In this document: positions 7,934 through 15,719 of the stretch, piece after piece | Numbering within the stretch: the first letter of the stretch is position 1 | How the letters are laid out: every line of letters begins with the position of its first letter | NCBI GenBank assembly: GCA_017437285.1 | Contig: JAFSBM010000134.1 | Coordinates: forward strand, 40,133-104,132 | Direction: 5' to 3' | DNA length: 64,000 nucleotides | DNA from: Ruminococcus sp. | GTDB lineage: Bacteria; Bacillota; Clostridia; Oscillospirales; Ruminococcaceae | Program-made: the position numbers and the translations under genes | Notes under the pieces: generated by a model | The model's database searches: none | The model's input: only the letters and a program-made list of their open reading frames with translations | What the model was told of the DNA's origin: nothing

Positions 7934-8256
7934 ATACCAATCCCTAAAATGTTAGTAGACAAAGATGATGAGCAGAAATGCTGTATGTCAAGGCGGACGA
8001 CGAAAGCATACTGTCGTATGGTGAGGAAGTCCAACGACGACATACAGTATTTATGACATTAGATTTAGGGCATCTCTAAAAACTCGTTTGATTAAAGAAA
8101 AAACAGATAGGTGCGGCAGCTACAAGGAAACCTTCCGAAGGCGTGCTGTCGCACTCCAAGGGAGGTTAACGCAGCAGATGTCGTGCATAGCTGTTTTTTC
8201 TCAAAAGGGGGTTTTTAGAGATGCCCTTTATCTACTATTGTTTTAGGGATTGGTAT
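7934..8256. mobile_element. family A mobile repeat (MITE-like), copy 1, interrupted by family B
   Basis: It is bounded by inverted ends ATACCAATCCCTAAAA and TTTTAGGGATTGGTAT. The interior matches the copy at 60099-60259 closely, and an internal dyad (TGCTGTATGTC against GACATACAGTA) allows a long hairpin. No coding sequence is present. A family B element (8068-8226) splits its right side. No clear target duplication is visible at the family A ends. Confidence 0.85.
8068..8226. mobile_element. family B mobile repeat (MITE-like), copy 1, nested in family A
   Basis: 159 bp with perfect 16-bp inverted ends GGGCATCTCTAAAAAC, flanked by TTTA on both sides (8064-8067 and 8227-8230). The uninterrupted family A copy near 60.2 kb has the continuous sequence at this point, which identifies the inserted DNA and the target duplication. 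It is non-coding, with an inner inverted repeat around GTGCTGTCGCAC. Confidence 0.9.
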
Positions 8257-8267
8257 TATATTGAATT

Positions 8268-8729
8268 TTATATTTCGTTGTTGTAATAACGTGTTATCAA
8301 TTCTTCCATATCCGATGCAACCTTTCGCCAACAACATTCCTCTGCCATTTCCTCGTGTTCCCAAATGTAAATATTACCCTCATCGGCAATTCCGTCAGCA
8401 TTAACACGATAGCAATAATAGTCACCGCAGCCATTTGTGGCGAAAAATATAAATCTGTCAACTCGTTCTATATACACTTCCTTGCTGAAATCATCTTCAA
8501 AAAACGGCAATAAATACTCCCTGTTTGTTTCAACATTTCTTATAATTTCATCTGCCGACAAAAGCAGGTATTTATCTCCGTTCAGCTCCTGCAACAGCTG
8601 TTTTAATTCCTTTGGAAAGCCGTAACCTACAACCCTTTCTGCCCTTTCAATTTCTTCCAACGGACAGGGCGGCTGGATTTTCACGTATTCATTTTCTTTT
8701 GACAAATCTGCAATAAGTTCCTTATACAT
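8268..8729 (-). CDS. SMI1/KNR4 family protein
   Basis: 153 residues with the SMI1/KNR4 (SUKH) pattern: PPCPLEEIERAERVVG, FPKELKQLLQELNGD and FFATNGCGDYYCYRV. In bacteria this fold is often an immunity protein against contact-dependent or polymorphic toxins, but no toxin gene is adjacent, so the role is open. A GTG at 8738 would add three residues; the ATG at 8729 is chosen because GGTGAG lies just before it. It is 20 bases downstream of the alarmone synthetase and probably shares its transcript. Confidence 0.8.
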   Translation of the reverse strand: MYKELIADLSKENEYVKIQPPCPLEEIERAERVVGYGFPKELKQLLQELNGDKYLLLSADEIIRNVETNREYLLPFFEDDFSKEVYIERVDRFIFFATNGCGDYYCYRVNADGIADEGNIYIWEHEEMAEECCWRKVASDMEELITRYYNNEI

Positions 8730-8749
8730 ATATCTCACCGCAACATAGA

Positions 8750-9436
8750 TTATTCCATTATTTCCGTATAAAGTTTCTGCATCTGAATATCAGTTTCCGC
8801 TATTCTTTCAGCACAAAGTCGGAGTTCCTCGGATATTTCGGGAGTAATCGTTCCCGACGGCTTATATCGAAGCTGATGTTCAAGACTTGCCCAGAAATCC
8901 ATAGCTATAGTGCGTATCTGAATTTCCACGGGAACTGTTGTCTTTGATGAAGAAAGATGAACAGGCACATTCAGCACAAGATGAAAGCTTCTGTATCCGC
9001 TGGGCTTGGGATTTTTTATGTAATCCTTTTGTTTAAGCACAACAAAATCATCTCTCCGTGAAAGCATTTCCGCAATTACATAAATATCGTTGATATAACA
9101 GCAGGTAACACGTATTCCTGCAATATCAAGAAGATATTTTCTTGCATTTTCTATGGTAAATGGAATACCCTTTTTTATCAGCTTATTCATAATTGAATCC
9201 GCTGATTTCAGACGGCTTTCGATATTATGTATGGGATTTCTCTGAAATTTTATGTTGAACTCATTGTCAAGAATTCCGAGATATGTCTTGACAACCTCCA
9301 TAGCCGACTCATATATGTGACCGAGCTGCATAAATTCCATAAATGCCTGTGCAACTCGCTCCTGCGTATCGTCCTTGCTTTCAACTATTGCAGGAAGCTG
9401 CTGTATTCCCTCAACAAAAAAATCAATCTGGCTCAT
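8750..9436 (-). CDS. small alarmone synthetase (RelP/RelQ type GTP pyrophosphokinase)
   Basis: A single-domain (p)ppGpp synthetase of 228 residues, transferring pyrophosphate from ATP to GDP or GTP. The synthetase motifs are clear: DIAGIRVTCCYINDIYVI, the G-loop KDYIKNPKPSGYRSFHLV, and VEIQIRTIAMDFWASLEHQ. It has no HD hydrolase, TGS or ACT domain, so it is a small alarmone synthetase rather than Rel. Its assignment to RelP or RelQ would need a phylogeny. AAGGAG precedes the ATG. Confidence 0.92.
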   Translation of the reverse strand: MSQIDFFVEGIQQLPAIVESKDDTQERVAQAFMEFMQLGHIYESAMEVVKTYLGILDNEFNIKFQRNPIHNIESRLKSADSIMNKLIKKGIPFTIENARKYLLDIAGIRVTCCYINDIYVIAEMLSRRDDFVVLKQKDYIKNPKPSGYRSFHLVLNVPVHLSSSKTTVPVEIQIRTIAMDFWASLEHQLRYKPSGTITPEISEELRLCAERIAETDIQMQKLYTEIME

Positions 9437-9463
9437 AAAAATCTCCTTTCCTTCTAATCGCTC

Positions 9464-9492
9464 TTGAAATTTCCGATTAAATTTAGTATAAT
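9464..9492 (+). promoter_or_regulatory. sigma-A promoter of the ogg-type gene
   Basis: TTGAAA, 17 bases, TATAAT, ending 49 bases before the start codon. Confidence 0.65.
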
Positions 9493-9541
9493 ATAATTGG
9501 GTTAAATGTTAGTATCCAAAATCTGAAAACGAGGTGAAATT

Positions 9542-10348
9542 ATGGATTATTCCATAAAAAATAATGATATAATTCTATCTGAAAAAGATTTCAACCTTGA
9601 CGAAACTCTCGACTGTGGTCAGGCTTTCCGCTGGAAAAAAATCCAAAGTGACTATCTCTGCACCTATGAGGGTTCTTTCTTCAATAATAAGCTTGTGATT
9701 TCCGAAAAATCTAAAGGTGAATTTATTCTCCACAATGTTTCCGAAGCGGATTTTCTTGAAATCTGGGCTGATTACTTTGATTTATATACCGACTATTCAC
9801 AGCTGAAAATGATATTCAGCGAGGACGAAACTCTTTCAAAAGCCTGTAATTTTGCAGGAGGAATCCGTCTGCTTAAACAAAACAGCTGGGAATGTCTTAT
9901 TTCCTTTATTATTTCCCAGAATAACAATATCCCACGTATAAAGGGAATTATTGACCGTCTGTGCGATAACTACAGCGGATTTCCCACAGCTGAGCAAATG
10001 AACGGCGTTACAGCTGATGATTTGTCTTATCTCCGCAGCGGTTTCCGTGGAAAATATCTTGCACACGCCGCTGAATGTGTGAATTCGGGTGAAATTGTGC
10101 TGTCCGAAATTGCTGCGGCTCCCATTGACGAGGCAAGAACGGCCCTGAAAAAAATCAAAGGCGTAGGCCCGAAAGTTGCGGAATGTATTCTCCTTTTCGG
10201 TATGCACCGAACTGAGGCATTTCCCATTGATGTATGGATAAAACGTGTTCTTGAAGAATATTATCCCAACGGTTTCCCCAATTACTTAAAGGAAAACGGT
10301 GGAATTGCACAGCAGTATCTTTTCCACTACATACGGAATAAACCTTAA
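9542..10348 (+). CDS. ogg: 8-oxoguanine DNA glycosylase / AP lyase (OGG1-like)
   Basis: Removes 8-oxoguanine from DNA and nicks the abasic site. The 268 residues match OGG1-type enzymes: LDCGQAFRW near residue 25, FIISQNNNIPRIKGIIDRLC, and the helix-hairpin-helix KKIKGVGPKVAECILLF ending in FPIDVWI. The catalytic Lys (in GPKVAEC) and catalytic Asp (in PIDVW) are both present. The N-terminal domain is the OGG type, not MutY. AGGTGA precedes the ATG. Confidence 0.92.
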   Translation: MDYSIKNNDIILSEKDFNLDETLDCGQAFRWKKIQSDYLCTYEGSFFNNKLVISEKSKGEFILHNVSEADFLEIWADYFDLYTDYSQLKMIFSEDETLSKACNFAGGIRLLKQNSWECLISFIISQNNNIPRIKGIIDRLCDNYSGFPTAEQMNGVTADDLSYLRSGFRGKYLAHAAECVNSGEIVLSEIAAAPIDEARTALKKIKGVGPKVAECILLFGMHRTEAFPIDVWIKRVLEEYYPNGFPNYLKENGGIAQQYLFHYIRNKP

Positions 10349-10396
10349 AATTCTGCCAAAGATAAAAAATATATTTATCTTTGGAGGAAAAAATTA

Positions 10397-10657
10397 ATGG
10401 TTAAAGGTGTAAACAAGCAGATAATTGAAGTGAATAATCCCGACAGCATTTATTTTGAACGCTGTATATTTTATCTGAAACCCGGTGTGCGAATTCTTCC
10501 CGTTGAGCTGTCCGACAGGGAAATTACAAAAATTATTGCCCCGTACACATCAGACAGAAAAAAATCATTTCGTCTTAAATTGGGAAGAATTTTAATCACC
10601 GCTGTGTTTTTCCTTGTTGCCGCCTCTGCCGTTATCGCTATGACAATTTCAAAATAA
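10397..10657 (+). CDS. small membrane-anchored protein of unknown function
   Basis: 86 residues. The first 60 form a soluble segment without a known motif, and the last 20 or so form one membrane span (ILITAVFFLVAASAVIAMTI) after a basic stretch, suggesting a cytoplasmic N-terminus. A strong GGAGGA lies before the ATG and the gene follows the glycosylase by 48 bases, so it is probably real and co-transcribed. No family is recognised. Confidence 0.6.
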   Translation: MVKGVNKQIIEVNNPDSIYFERCIFYLKPGVRILPVELSDREITKIIAPYTSDRKKSFRLKLGRILITAVFFLVAASAVIAMTISK

Positions 10658-10677
10658 GTTTTTTTCGAAAAAATATA

Positions 10678-10706
10678 TAGACAAACTGTGAATTTTATGT
10701 TATAAT
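10678..10706 (+). promoter_or_regulatory. sigma-A promoter of the AraC-family gene
   Basis: TAGACA, 17 bases, TATAAT, ending about 40 bases before the ATG at 10747. Confidence 0.65.
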
Positions 10707-10746
10707 AATATTAACAGTTTATTCCAAAACAAAGGAGGGTAAGGAT

Positions 10747-11586
10747 ATGAGTACAAATTCCGATGAACGAATTTTATGTACTCCCACGGCAACTGCTAAA
10801 AGTGCCTTTTTCTATCTCATAGAAATGGGCAGAATTAACAGGGAAAATTCCTGTGCTGAGTTTCATCACGCTGCGGATTCGCTGGTATTTGCCGCTATTA
10901 CCGAGGGCAGCGGAATCCTTACCTACGGTGATGAGGAATACAAATTCAGCAAGGGCGACTGCTTTTTCATTGACTGCCGAATTCCCCACAGCTATAAAGG
11001 CGACGAGGATAATCCTGCTGAAATCTGCTGGATTTATTTCAGCGGTGCAACATCACAGCAATACTACGACAGCTTTATAGCCCAGTCGGAAAATGTATTC
11101 CACCCTGTTTCATTTGAAAAAGTTACTGCGGCTTTACGTGAAATTTATAACCTCAACGAATGCAAAGATATAAATGCGGAAGCTATGACTTCCTGCCTTA
11201 TTGTTCAGCTGCTCACTGAGGCACTCACCTCAACGGGTAAAGCTGAAATGATTGACTCTGCTCTGAAGAAGAAACTCCTTGCAGTAAATGTCTATATTGA
11301 GGAAAATTTCACCAACGACATCACTCTTGAAGGGCTGTCGGCGGAATTTTACATAAGCAAATACTATCTTTCAAGGGAATACAAAAAAATCTACGGCAAA
11401 ACTATTTTTCAGCATATTATTTCCTGCCGTATAAATTACGGAAAACATTTACTGCGGTTTTCCGATAATTCCGTGGAGGAAATTGCTCATCAATGCGGTT
11501 TCAACGACCAAAGCTATTTCGTCCGCCAGTTTAAAAAATCAGAAAATGTAACCTGTTTCGCATACCGCAGAATGTGGAGAAATTAA
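10747..11586 (+). CDS. AraC family transcriptional regulator with cupin sensor
   Basis: 279 residues. An N-terminal cupin-type sensor (TEGSGILTYGDEEYKFSKGD-like beta segment, residues about 45-90) is followed by two AraC helix-turn-helix motifs at the C-terminus (DITLEGLSAEFYISKYYLSR and VEEIAHQCGFNDQSYFVRQF). Such proteins usually sense sugars or other small ligands. AAAGGAGGG precedes the ATG. No sugar operon is adjacent, so its target is unknown. Confidence 0.88.
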   Translation: MSTNSDERILCTPTATAKSAFFYLIEMGRINRENSCAEFHHAADSLVFAAITEGSGILTYGDEEYKFSKGDCFFIDCRIPHSYKGDEDNPAEICWIYFSGATSQQYYDSFIAQSENVFHPVSFEKVTAALREIYNLNECKDINAEAMTSCLIVQLLTEALTSTGKAEMIDSALKKKLLAVNVYIEENFTNDITLEGLSAEFYISKYYLSREYKKIYGKTIFQHIISCRINYGKHLLRFSDNSVEEIAHQCGFNDQSYFVRQFKKSENVTCFAYRRMWRN

Positions 11587-11587
11587 T

Positions 11588-12337
11588 TTACTTTACAAGG
11601 CTGTTTCGTACAGCCTTTTTTATTTGGCAGGTTTTTTCACGGCAATTGGCACAATGCAAAATCTGATTTGAACCCGACCAAAATCGCTCGGGATATTTCC
11701 GCCAAAAATACTCCCAATGAAGTATTACCGCTGTTCCCATAAGGAATAATGACAGACAATAGAAACTCCCCACAAACACCATTGGAGTGAACATCATAAA
11801 ATGTCCCCAGTCGTAAATTCTGCAATTTATACAGCATTTGTTCTTCATTCCGAATGTCTGGAACGGGCAGAAAATCAATATGCAGATATAGTCGCTGATG
11901 AAATAAAATCCCGTCAAAAGCAGTAATTCGGGTTTGCCGATTATTCCCATAAAATAAAGTATACCAACTACGGCATTTCCTGCAAGCCACACTATCATAC
12001 AATTTCCTGCACTTTTATTTTCCTGTTTTACAAATTCAGCAAGCTTTTCCTTTGAATAATTTGGAACAGGCTGAAAATTCCCTTTTACGGCTTTTCCTGC
12101 ACCCATTGAAAGGAATTTCATAGGTAAAAGATGAAGCGTCATCAACCCCATATACACACACCACATTACGTGCATAAAATTTATGCCCTCGCTGACGGGC
12201 GTTGCGGTATATTCAAAAAATGCCTGTTTATCCTTGATATACAGAAATATCATAATTGCAAATGCCGATATTCTAAAGAAAAATTTTACACAATAGGCTA
12301 TTAATTTCGGAGTTGGTTTAATCTTATTACGTGACAT
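11588..12337 (-). CDS. uncharacterised integral membrane protein with cysteine clusters
   Basis: 249 residues with five or six hydrophobic spans. Two Cys-rich motifs stand out: KCCINCRIYDWGHF near residue 167 and HCANCREKTCQIKK near the C-terminus. They could bind metal or form disulphides. No family is recognised with confidence. It converges on the AraC gene and has its own consensus promoter at 12378. Confidence 0.7.
   Translation of the reverse strand: MSRNKIKPTPKLIAYCVKFFFRISAFAIMIFLYIKDKQAFFEYTATPVSEGINFMHVMWCVYMGLMTLHLLPMKFLSMGAGKAVKGNFQPVPNYSKEKLAEFVKQENKSAGNCMIVWLAGNAVVGILYFMGIIGKPELLLLTGFYFISDYICILIFCPFQTFGMKNKCCINCRIYDWGHFMMFTPMVFVGSFYCLSLFLMGTAVILHWEYFWRKYPERFWSGSNQILHCANCREKTCQIKKAVRNSLVK
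11597..11621 (+). terminator. intrinsic terminator of the AraC gene
   Basis: AGGCTGT and ACAGCCT with a 5-base loop, followed by a T run. It lies inside the last codons of the convergent membrane-protein gene. Confidence 0.7.
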
Positions 12338-12377
12338 ATTTCACTTCCATTCAAAAACTGCTAAACCTTTCTGTTTT

Positions 12378-12406
12378 ATTATATCATTTTTTGTCTGTAA
12401 TGTCAA
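12378..12406 (-). promoter_or_regulatory. consensus sigma-A promoter, minus strand
   Basis: TTGACA, 17 bases, TATAAT read on the minus strand, driving the membrane protein that starts at 12337. It is divergent from the promoter at 12422. Confidence 0.8.
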
Positions 12407-12421
12407 ATATTTCTTTTGCAG

Positions 12422-12450
12422 TAGACAAAACTGAAATTATGTGGTAAAAT
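12422..12450 (+). promoter_or_regulatory. sigma-A promoter of the YdbC-like gene
   Basis: TAGACA, 17 bases, TAAAAT. The -35 boxes of this and the divergent promoter lie about 15 bases apart. Confidence 0.6.
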
Positions 12451-12507
12451 ACTATAAGACGGTTTTCCGTAATGAAATTAAAGAAATTGAAGAAATGGAG
12501 AAAAACA

Positions 12508-12741
12508 ATGGCAGAATTAAAATTTGAAATTACAGAATCACTTGGAGTTCTTGCTGAGAATGCAAAGGGCTGGACAAAGGAGCTTAACCTCGTAAGCTGG
12601 AATGACCACGAGCCTAAGTACGATATCCGTGACTGGTCACCCGACCATTCAAGAATGGGCAAGGGCGTTACCCTTACAGCTGACGAGCTTGCATCTTTAA
12701 AGGATATTCTTGGCGAACTTGACCTTGATTCATTTGAGTAA
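12508..12741 (+). CDS. YdbC/PC4-family single-strand DNA-binding protein
   Basis: 77 residues matching the bacterial PC4-like YdbC group: EITESLGVLAENAKGWTKEL at the start, then WNDHEPKYDIRDWSPDHSRM and GKGVTLTADELASLKDIL. Homologues bind single-stranded DNA as dimers and may affect transcription. An upstream in-frame ATG at 12472 exists, but the ATG at 12508 has GGAG just before it and gives the usual family N-terminus. Confidence 0.88.
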   Translation: MAELKFEITESLGVLAENAKGWTKELNLVSWNDHEPKYDIRDWSPDHSRMGKGVTLTADELASLKDILGELDLDSFE

Positions 12742-12793
12742 TATAACACGGCTGCTCTTAATCGGGCAGCCATATTGATATGAGGTGAAAAAT

Positions 12794-13594
12794 ATGATTT
12801 TAGGAATTAATCAGACAAAATCAGCAGGGAAAAATGCTTTCGTAATTACAGAGGACGGATTTCCTGTCTATAAAGCGGAATCCCCATGGACTCCCATTCA
12901 CAAGCTCTCATTATCTATAACCGACGAAGCTGGTCAGCCATTATATAACACAAGCTATTCATTCTACGAAAATTTTACCGAGGAGCTTATACCATTCAAG
13001 TATCTTTTCACAGGTTCACAGAAATTCGACCAATTCTCTGTTACAGATACCGACGGAAAAACAATCGGAAGTTTCTATATTGAAAAAAACGGTTTATGGG
13101 ACTCTAAGGTATGTATAAAATACAACGATAAACTTCTTATCGGATACAGAGTAGGCACAGGTTTTGACGAAAATGTGACTTTCTATAACGGAGATACTGT
13201 TGTGGGACAGCTTACAAAATCAAATGCAATGGTTGCTGATAACAAGGATAATTATATGCTCCATTTTCTTGATGAATACGTTGAATTAAAGCCGCTTCTT
13301 GCATTTTTTGCTATATACTACGATTTTGTTTACCATAACAACACAGGCGAGGCTGTGGTAGGCTACAAGGTAAGCTACAAAAAGAGCCTTCACAAAAATG
13401 TCGATAAATACGATATGGACTTTATCCGCAATAATTTCGGTGAAAATGCCGTTCAGGATATGAACAACTTTTTCAAGGATAGCGTCAAGAAATCCTCATC
13501 CTTGAATTTAAAGCTTTTCTGGACTATTTTCGGCATCGGAGTTGGACTTGCCGCATTTATGGCTTTTGTTATTATTTTCGTTTTCAATCGCTAA
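12794..13594 (+). CDS. tail-anchored protein of unknown function, possibly LURP-one/Tubby-like
   Basis: 266 residues. The body is a run of short beta-rich segments of the form 'FSVTDTDGKTIGSFYIEK' and 'VTFYNGDTVVGQLTKS', which resembles LURP-one/Tubby-like folds such as B. subtilis YxjI, but this is a weak structural inference. A single C-terminal membrane span (IFGIGVGLAAFMAFVIIFVF) ends the protein. GAGGTG precedes the ATG at 12794; a GTG at 12785 overlapping that site is rejected as start. Confidence 0.7.
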   Translation: MILGINQTKSAGKNAFVITEDGFPVYKAESPWTPIHKLSLSITDEAGQPLYNTSYSFYENFTEELIPFKYLFTGSQKFDQFSVTDTDGKTIGSFYIEKNGLWDSKVCIKYNDKLLIGYRVGTGFDENVTFYNGDTVVGQLTKSNAMVADNKDNYMLHFLDEYVELKPLLAFFAIYYDFVYHNNTGEAVVGYKVSYKKSLHKNVDKYDMDFIRNNFGENAVQDMNNFFKDSVKKSSSLNLKLFWTIFGIGVGLAAFMAFVIIFVFNR

Positions 13595-13625
13595 ACCGCT
13601 GAAACATTAAAAATCGCTGATACTT

Positions 13626-13663
13626 AAAAACGGTACCGCACCCAAGTGCGATACCGTTTTTTG
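13626..13663. terminator. bidirectional intrinsic terminator
   Basis: AAAAACGGTA and TACCGTTTTT, with an inner CGCAC/GTGCG stem, sit between convergent genes with A and T runs on both sides. It can serve the upstream plus-strand gene and the minus-strand decarboxylase operon. Confidence 0.85.
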
Positions 13664-13671
13664 TTTTGATA

Positions 13672-14892
13672 TTAGCCAAATACTGTAAGGAGGAAGCCTG
13701 CTGCAATAGCAGAACCGATAACGCCTGCTACGTTTGGTCCCATAGCGTGCATAAGAAGGAAGTTTGAAGGATTAGCCTTCTGTCCCTCCATCTGTGATAC
13801 ACGGGCTGCCATAGGAACAGCGGATACACCTGCTGAACCAATGAGAGGGTTAACCTTTCCGCCTGTGAGGTAGTACATAAGCTTACCAACAAGAAGTCCG
13901 CCAACTGTAGAGAACGCAAATGCTGTAAGTCCAAGTACAATGATAAGGAGTGTCTTGAGGTTGAGGAAGCTGTCAGCAGCTGTTGTAGCACCAACAGAAA
14001 TGCCGAGGAATACTGTGATAATATTCATAAGAGCATTCTGAACTGTATCAGAAAGTCTTTCTGTAACACCACATTCTCTCCAGAGGTTACCAAGCATCAA
14101 CGCACCTACAAGGGGAGCTGTTGAGGGGAGAAGAAGAATTACAAACATTGCTACGATAACAGGGAAAATAATCTTCTCTGTCTTTGATACAACTCTGTTC
14201 TGCTCCATTTTAACCTGACGCTCTTTCTCTGTTGTGAGAAGCTTCATAATAGGCGGCTGAATCATAGGAATAAGTGCCATATATGAATAAGCTGCAATTG
14301 CGATAGGTCCGAGAAGTTCGGGAGCAAGCTTTGTTGTAAGGAAAATAGCAGTAGGTCCGTCAGCACCACCGATGATACCGATAGATGCTGCCTGATTTCC
14401 AGTAAATACGCCTGAAGCTGCTGCACCAAAGAATGCGAGGAATACGCCCATCTGTGCAGCTGCACCAAGAAGAAGGCTCTTGGGGTTTGAGATAAGCGGA
14501 CCGAAGTCTGTCATTGCACCAACGCCCATAAAGATAAGTGATGGGTAAATACCAGCCTTAACACCTATGTAAAGAATGTCAAGAAGTCCGCCGTGAGTGA
14601 GAATTGTTCCGTAACTGTGATAATCGGCATGGTCGGGGTTAAGGAAGTTTGTCCACAGTTCGGGATGATAAAGTGCGTCTGTTGAATCAGGTCCGAAGTA
14701 GGACAGGTTTACAAGCAGACAGCCAAATGCGATACCTACGAGAAGAAGCGGTTCGAACTGCTTCTTGATACCGAGGTAGAGAAGAACGCATGATATTATA
14801 ATCATTATAAGGTTCTTCCAGCCGCCGTCGGCAAAGAAACTGCTGAAACCAGAATCAAGCCACAGGTCTTTAAGGGTCTGAAGAATATCCAT
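13672..14892 (-). CDS. oadB: Na+-pumping decarboxylase beta subunit
   Basis: The membrane subunit that couples decarboxylation of carboxybiotin to Na+ export. The 406 residues have about ten spans and the family signatures GIIGGADGPTAIFLTTKLAP and a C-terminal SQMEGQKANPSNFLLMHAMG. Family members serve oxaloacetate, methylmalonyl-CoA or glutaconyl-CoA decarboxylases; the adjacent pyruvate-carboxylase-like transferase points to oxaloacetate. It is the last gene of the four-gene operon. Confidence 0.93.
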   Translation of the reverse strand: MDILQTLKDLWLDSGFSSFFADGGWKNLIMIIISCVLLYLGIKKQFEPLLLVGIAFGCLLVNLSYFGPDSTDALYHPELWTNFLNPDHADYHSYGTILTHGGLLDILYIGVKAGIYPSLIFMGVGAMTDFGPLISNPKSLLLGAAAQMGVFLAFFGAAASGVFTGNQAASIGIIGGADGPTAIFLTTKLAPELLGPIAIAAYSYMALIPMIQPPIMKLLTTEKERQVKMEQNRVVSKTEKIIFPVIVAMFVILLLPSTAPLVGALMLGNLWRECGVTERLSDTVQNALMNIITVFLGISVGATTAADSFLNLKTLLIIVLGLTAFAFSTVGGLLVGKLMYYLTGGKVNPLIGSAGVSAVPMAARVSQMEGQKANPSNFLLMHAMGPNVAGVIGSAIAAGFLLTVFG

Positions 14893-14904
14893 TTTCCGCC
14901 CTCC

Positions 14905-15300
14905 TTACGCAATGATAACCAGCGGAGAGCCTGTATCAACTACTGCACCCTTGCTTGTAACAATCTGTGCAACAGTGCCGTCCTTAGGAGCAACGATTTC
15001 GTTCTCCATTTTCATAGCTTCGAGAATAACAAGTACCTGTCCTGACTTTACAACGTCGCCCTGATTTACATCAATACGGAGAATGTTTCCGGGCATAGGA
15101 GCAGCAACAGTTTCGCCTGCTGCAAGATTTACAGGAGCAGCGGGAGCAGCTGCAACAGGTGCAGCGGCAGGTGCAGCAGCAGGAGCAGCAGCTGCGGCAG
15201 GTGCAGGTGCAAGTGCCTCATATTCGTCAAGAAGAATTGCCTTGCCCTTTTCTACTTCAACCTCATAGGTCTTTCCATTTAAAGTTACTTTATACTTCAT
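14905..15300 (-). CDS. biotin carboxyl carrier subunit
   Basis: 131 residues. An N-terminal YKVTLNGKTYEVEVEKG segment is followed by a flexible Ala/Pro linker (residues about 30-58) and a biotinyl domain with the EAMKMENEI motif, whose Lys takes the biotin. It shuttles the carboxyl group from the alpha subunit to the membrane beta subunit. It lies 2 bases after the OadG-like gene. Confidence 0.92.
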   Translation of the reverse strand: MKYKVTLNGKTYEVEVEKGKAILLDEYEALAPAPAAAAAPAAAPAAAPVAAAPAAPVNLAAGETVAAPMPGNILRIDVNQGDVVKSGQVLVILEAMKMENEIVAPKDGTVAQIVTSKGAVVDTGSPLVIIA

Positions 15301-15302
15301 AA

Positions 15303-15686
15303 TTATTTTATCTCCTTAATTGATATAAATCTCAACTCGTTGAGTGGTGTTTCAAGCTTATCTGCTGTGATTGCCATAATTAAAGCAGCATCTCTGTCAG
15401 CAATTCCGTTGAGCTTGACTTTTCCTGCTGAACCCGGTGCAGCAGGTATATCCTTTGCAGCTGTTGGAGCAGCGGCAGGTGTTGTCTTTGTTTCAGCAGC
15501 CTTGGCAGCAGCAAGCTTTGCGTCACGCTTTTTGAATATTGAGCCTGAAATGTAAAGTATAACCATAAGCATTACAATGCCGAGGAATACTACACCATAG
15601 CCTACGAGAGCAACGATAGCTGCATCGCCTACACTCATTTTTGTACCGCTGTCGGCAGCCTGAGTGGCAAGAAGTGTCGGATTCAT
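15303..15686 (-). CDS. OadG family small membrane subunit
   Basis: 127 residues with one N-terminal membrane span (IVALVGYGVVFLGIVMLMVILYI), an Ala/Pro/Lys-rich linker, and a C-terminal segment KLNGIADRDAALIMAITADKLETPLNELRFISIKEI. This is the OadG/delta-type subunit that tethers the soluble transferase to the pump. Its place between the alpha and biotin carrier genes supports this. Confidence 0.85.
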   Translation of the reverse strand: MNPTLLATQAADSGTKMSVGDAAIVALVGYGVVFLGIVMLMVILYISGSIFKKRDAKLAAAKAAETKTTPAAAPTAAKDIPAAPGSAGKVKLNGIADRDAALIMAITADKLETPLNELRFISIKEIK

Positions 15687-15719
15687 TATACATTTCTCCT
15701 TTCAGTAAATTCGGAAGTA

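Noticed and set aside
15083-15268. Ala/Gly-rich frame on the plus strand
   Set aside because: It is the antisense of the Ala/Pro linker of the biotin carrier.
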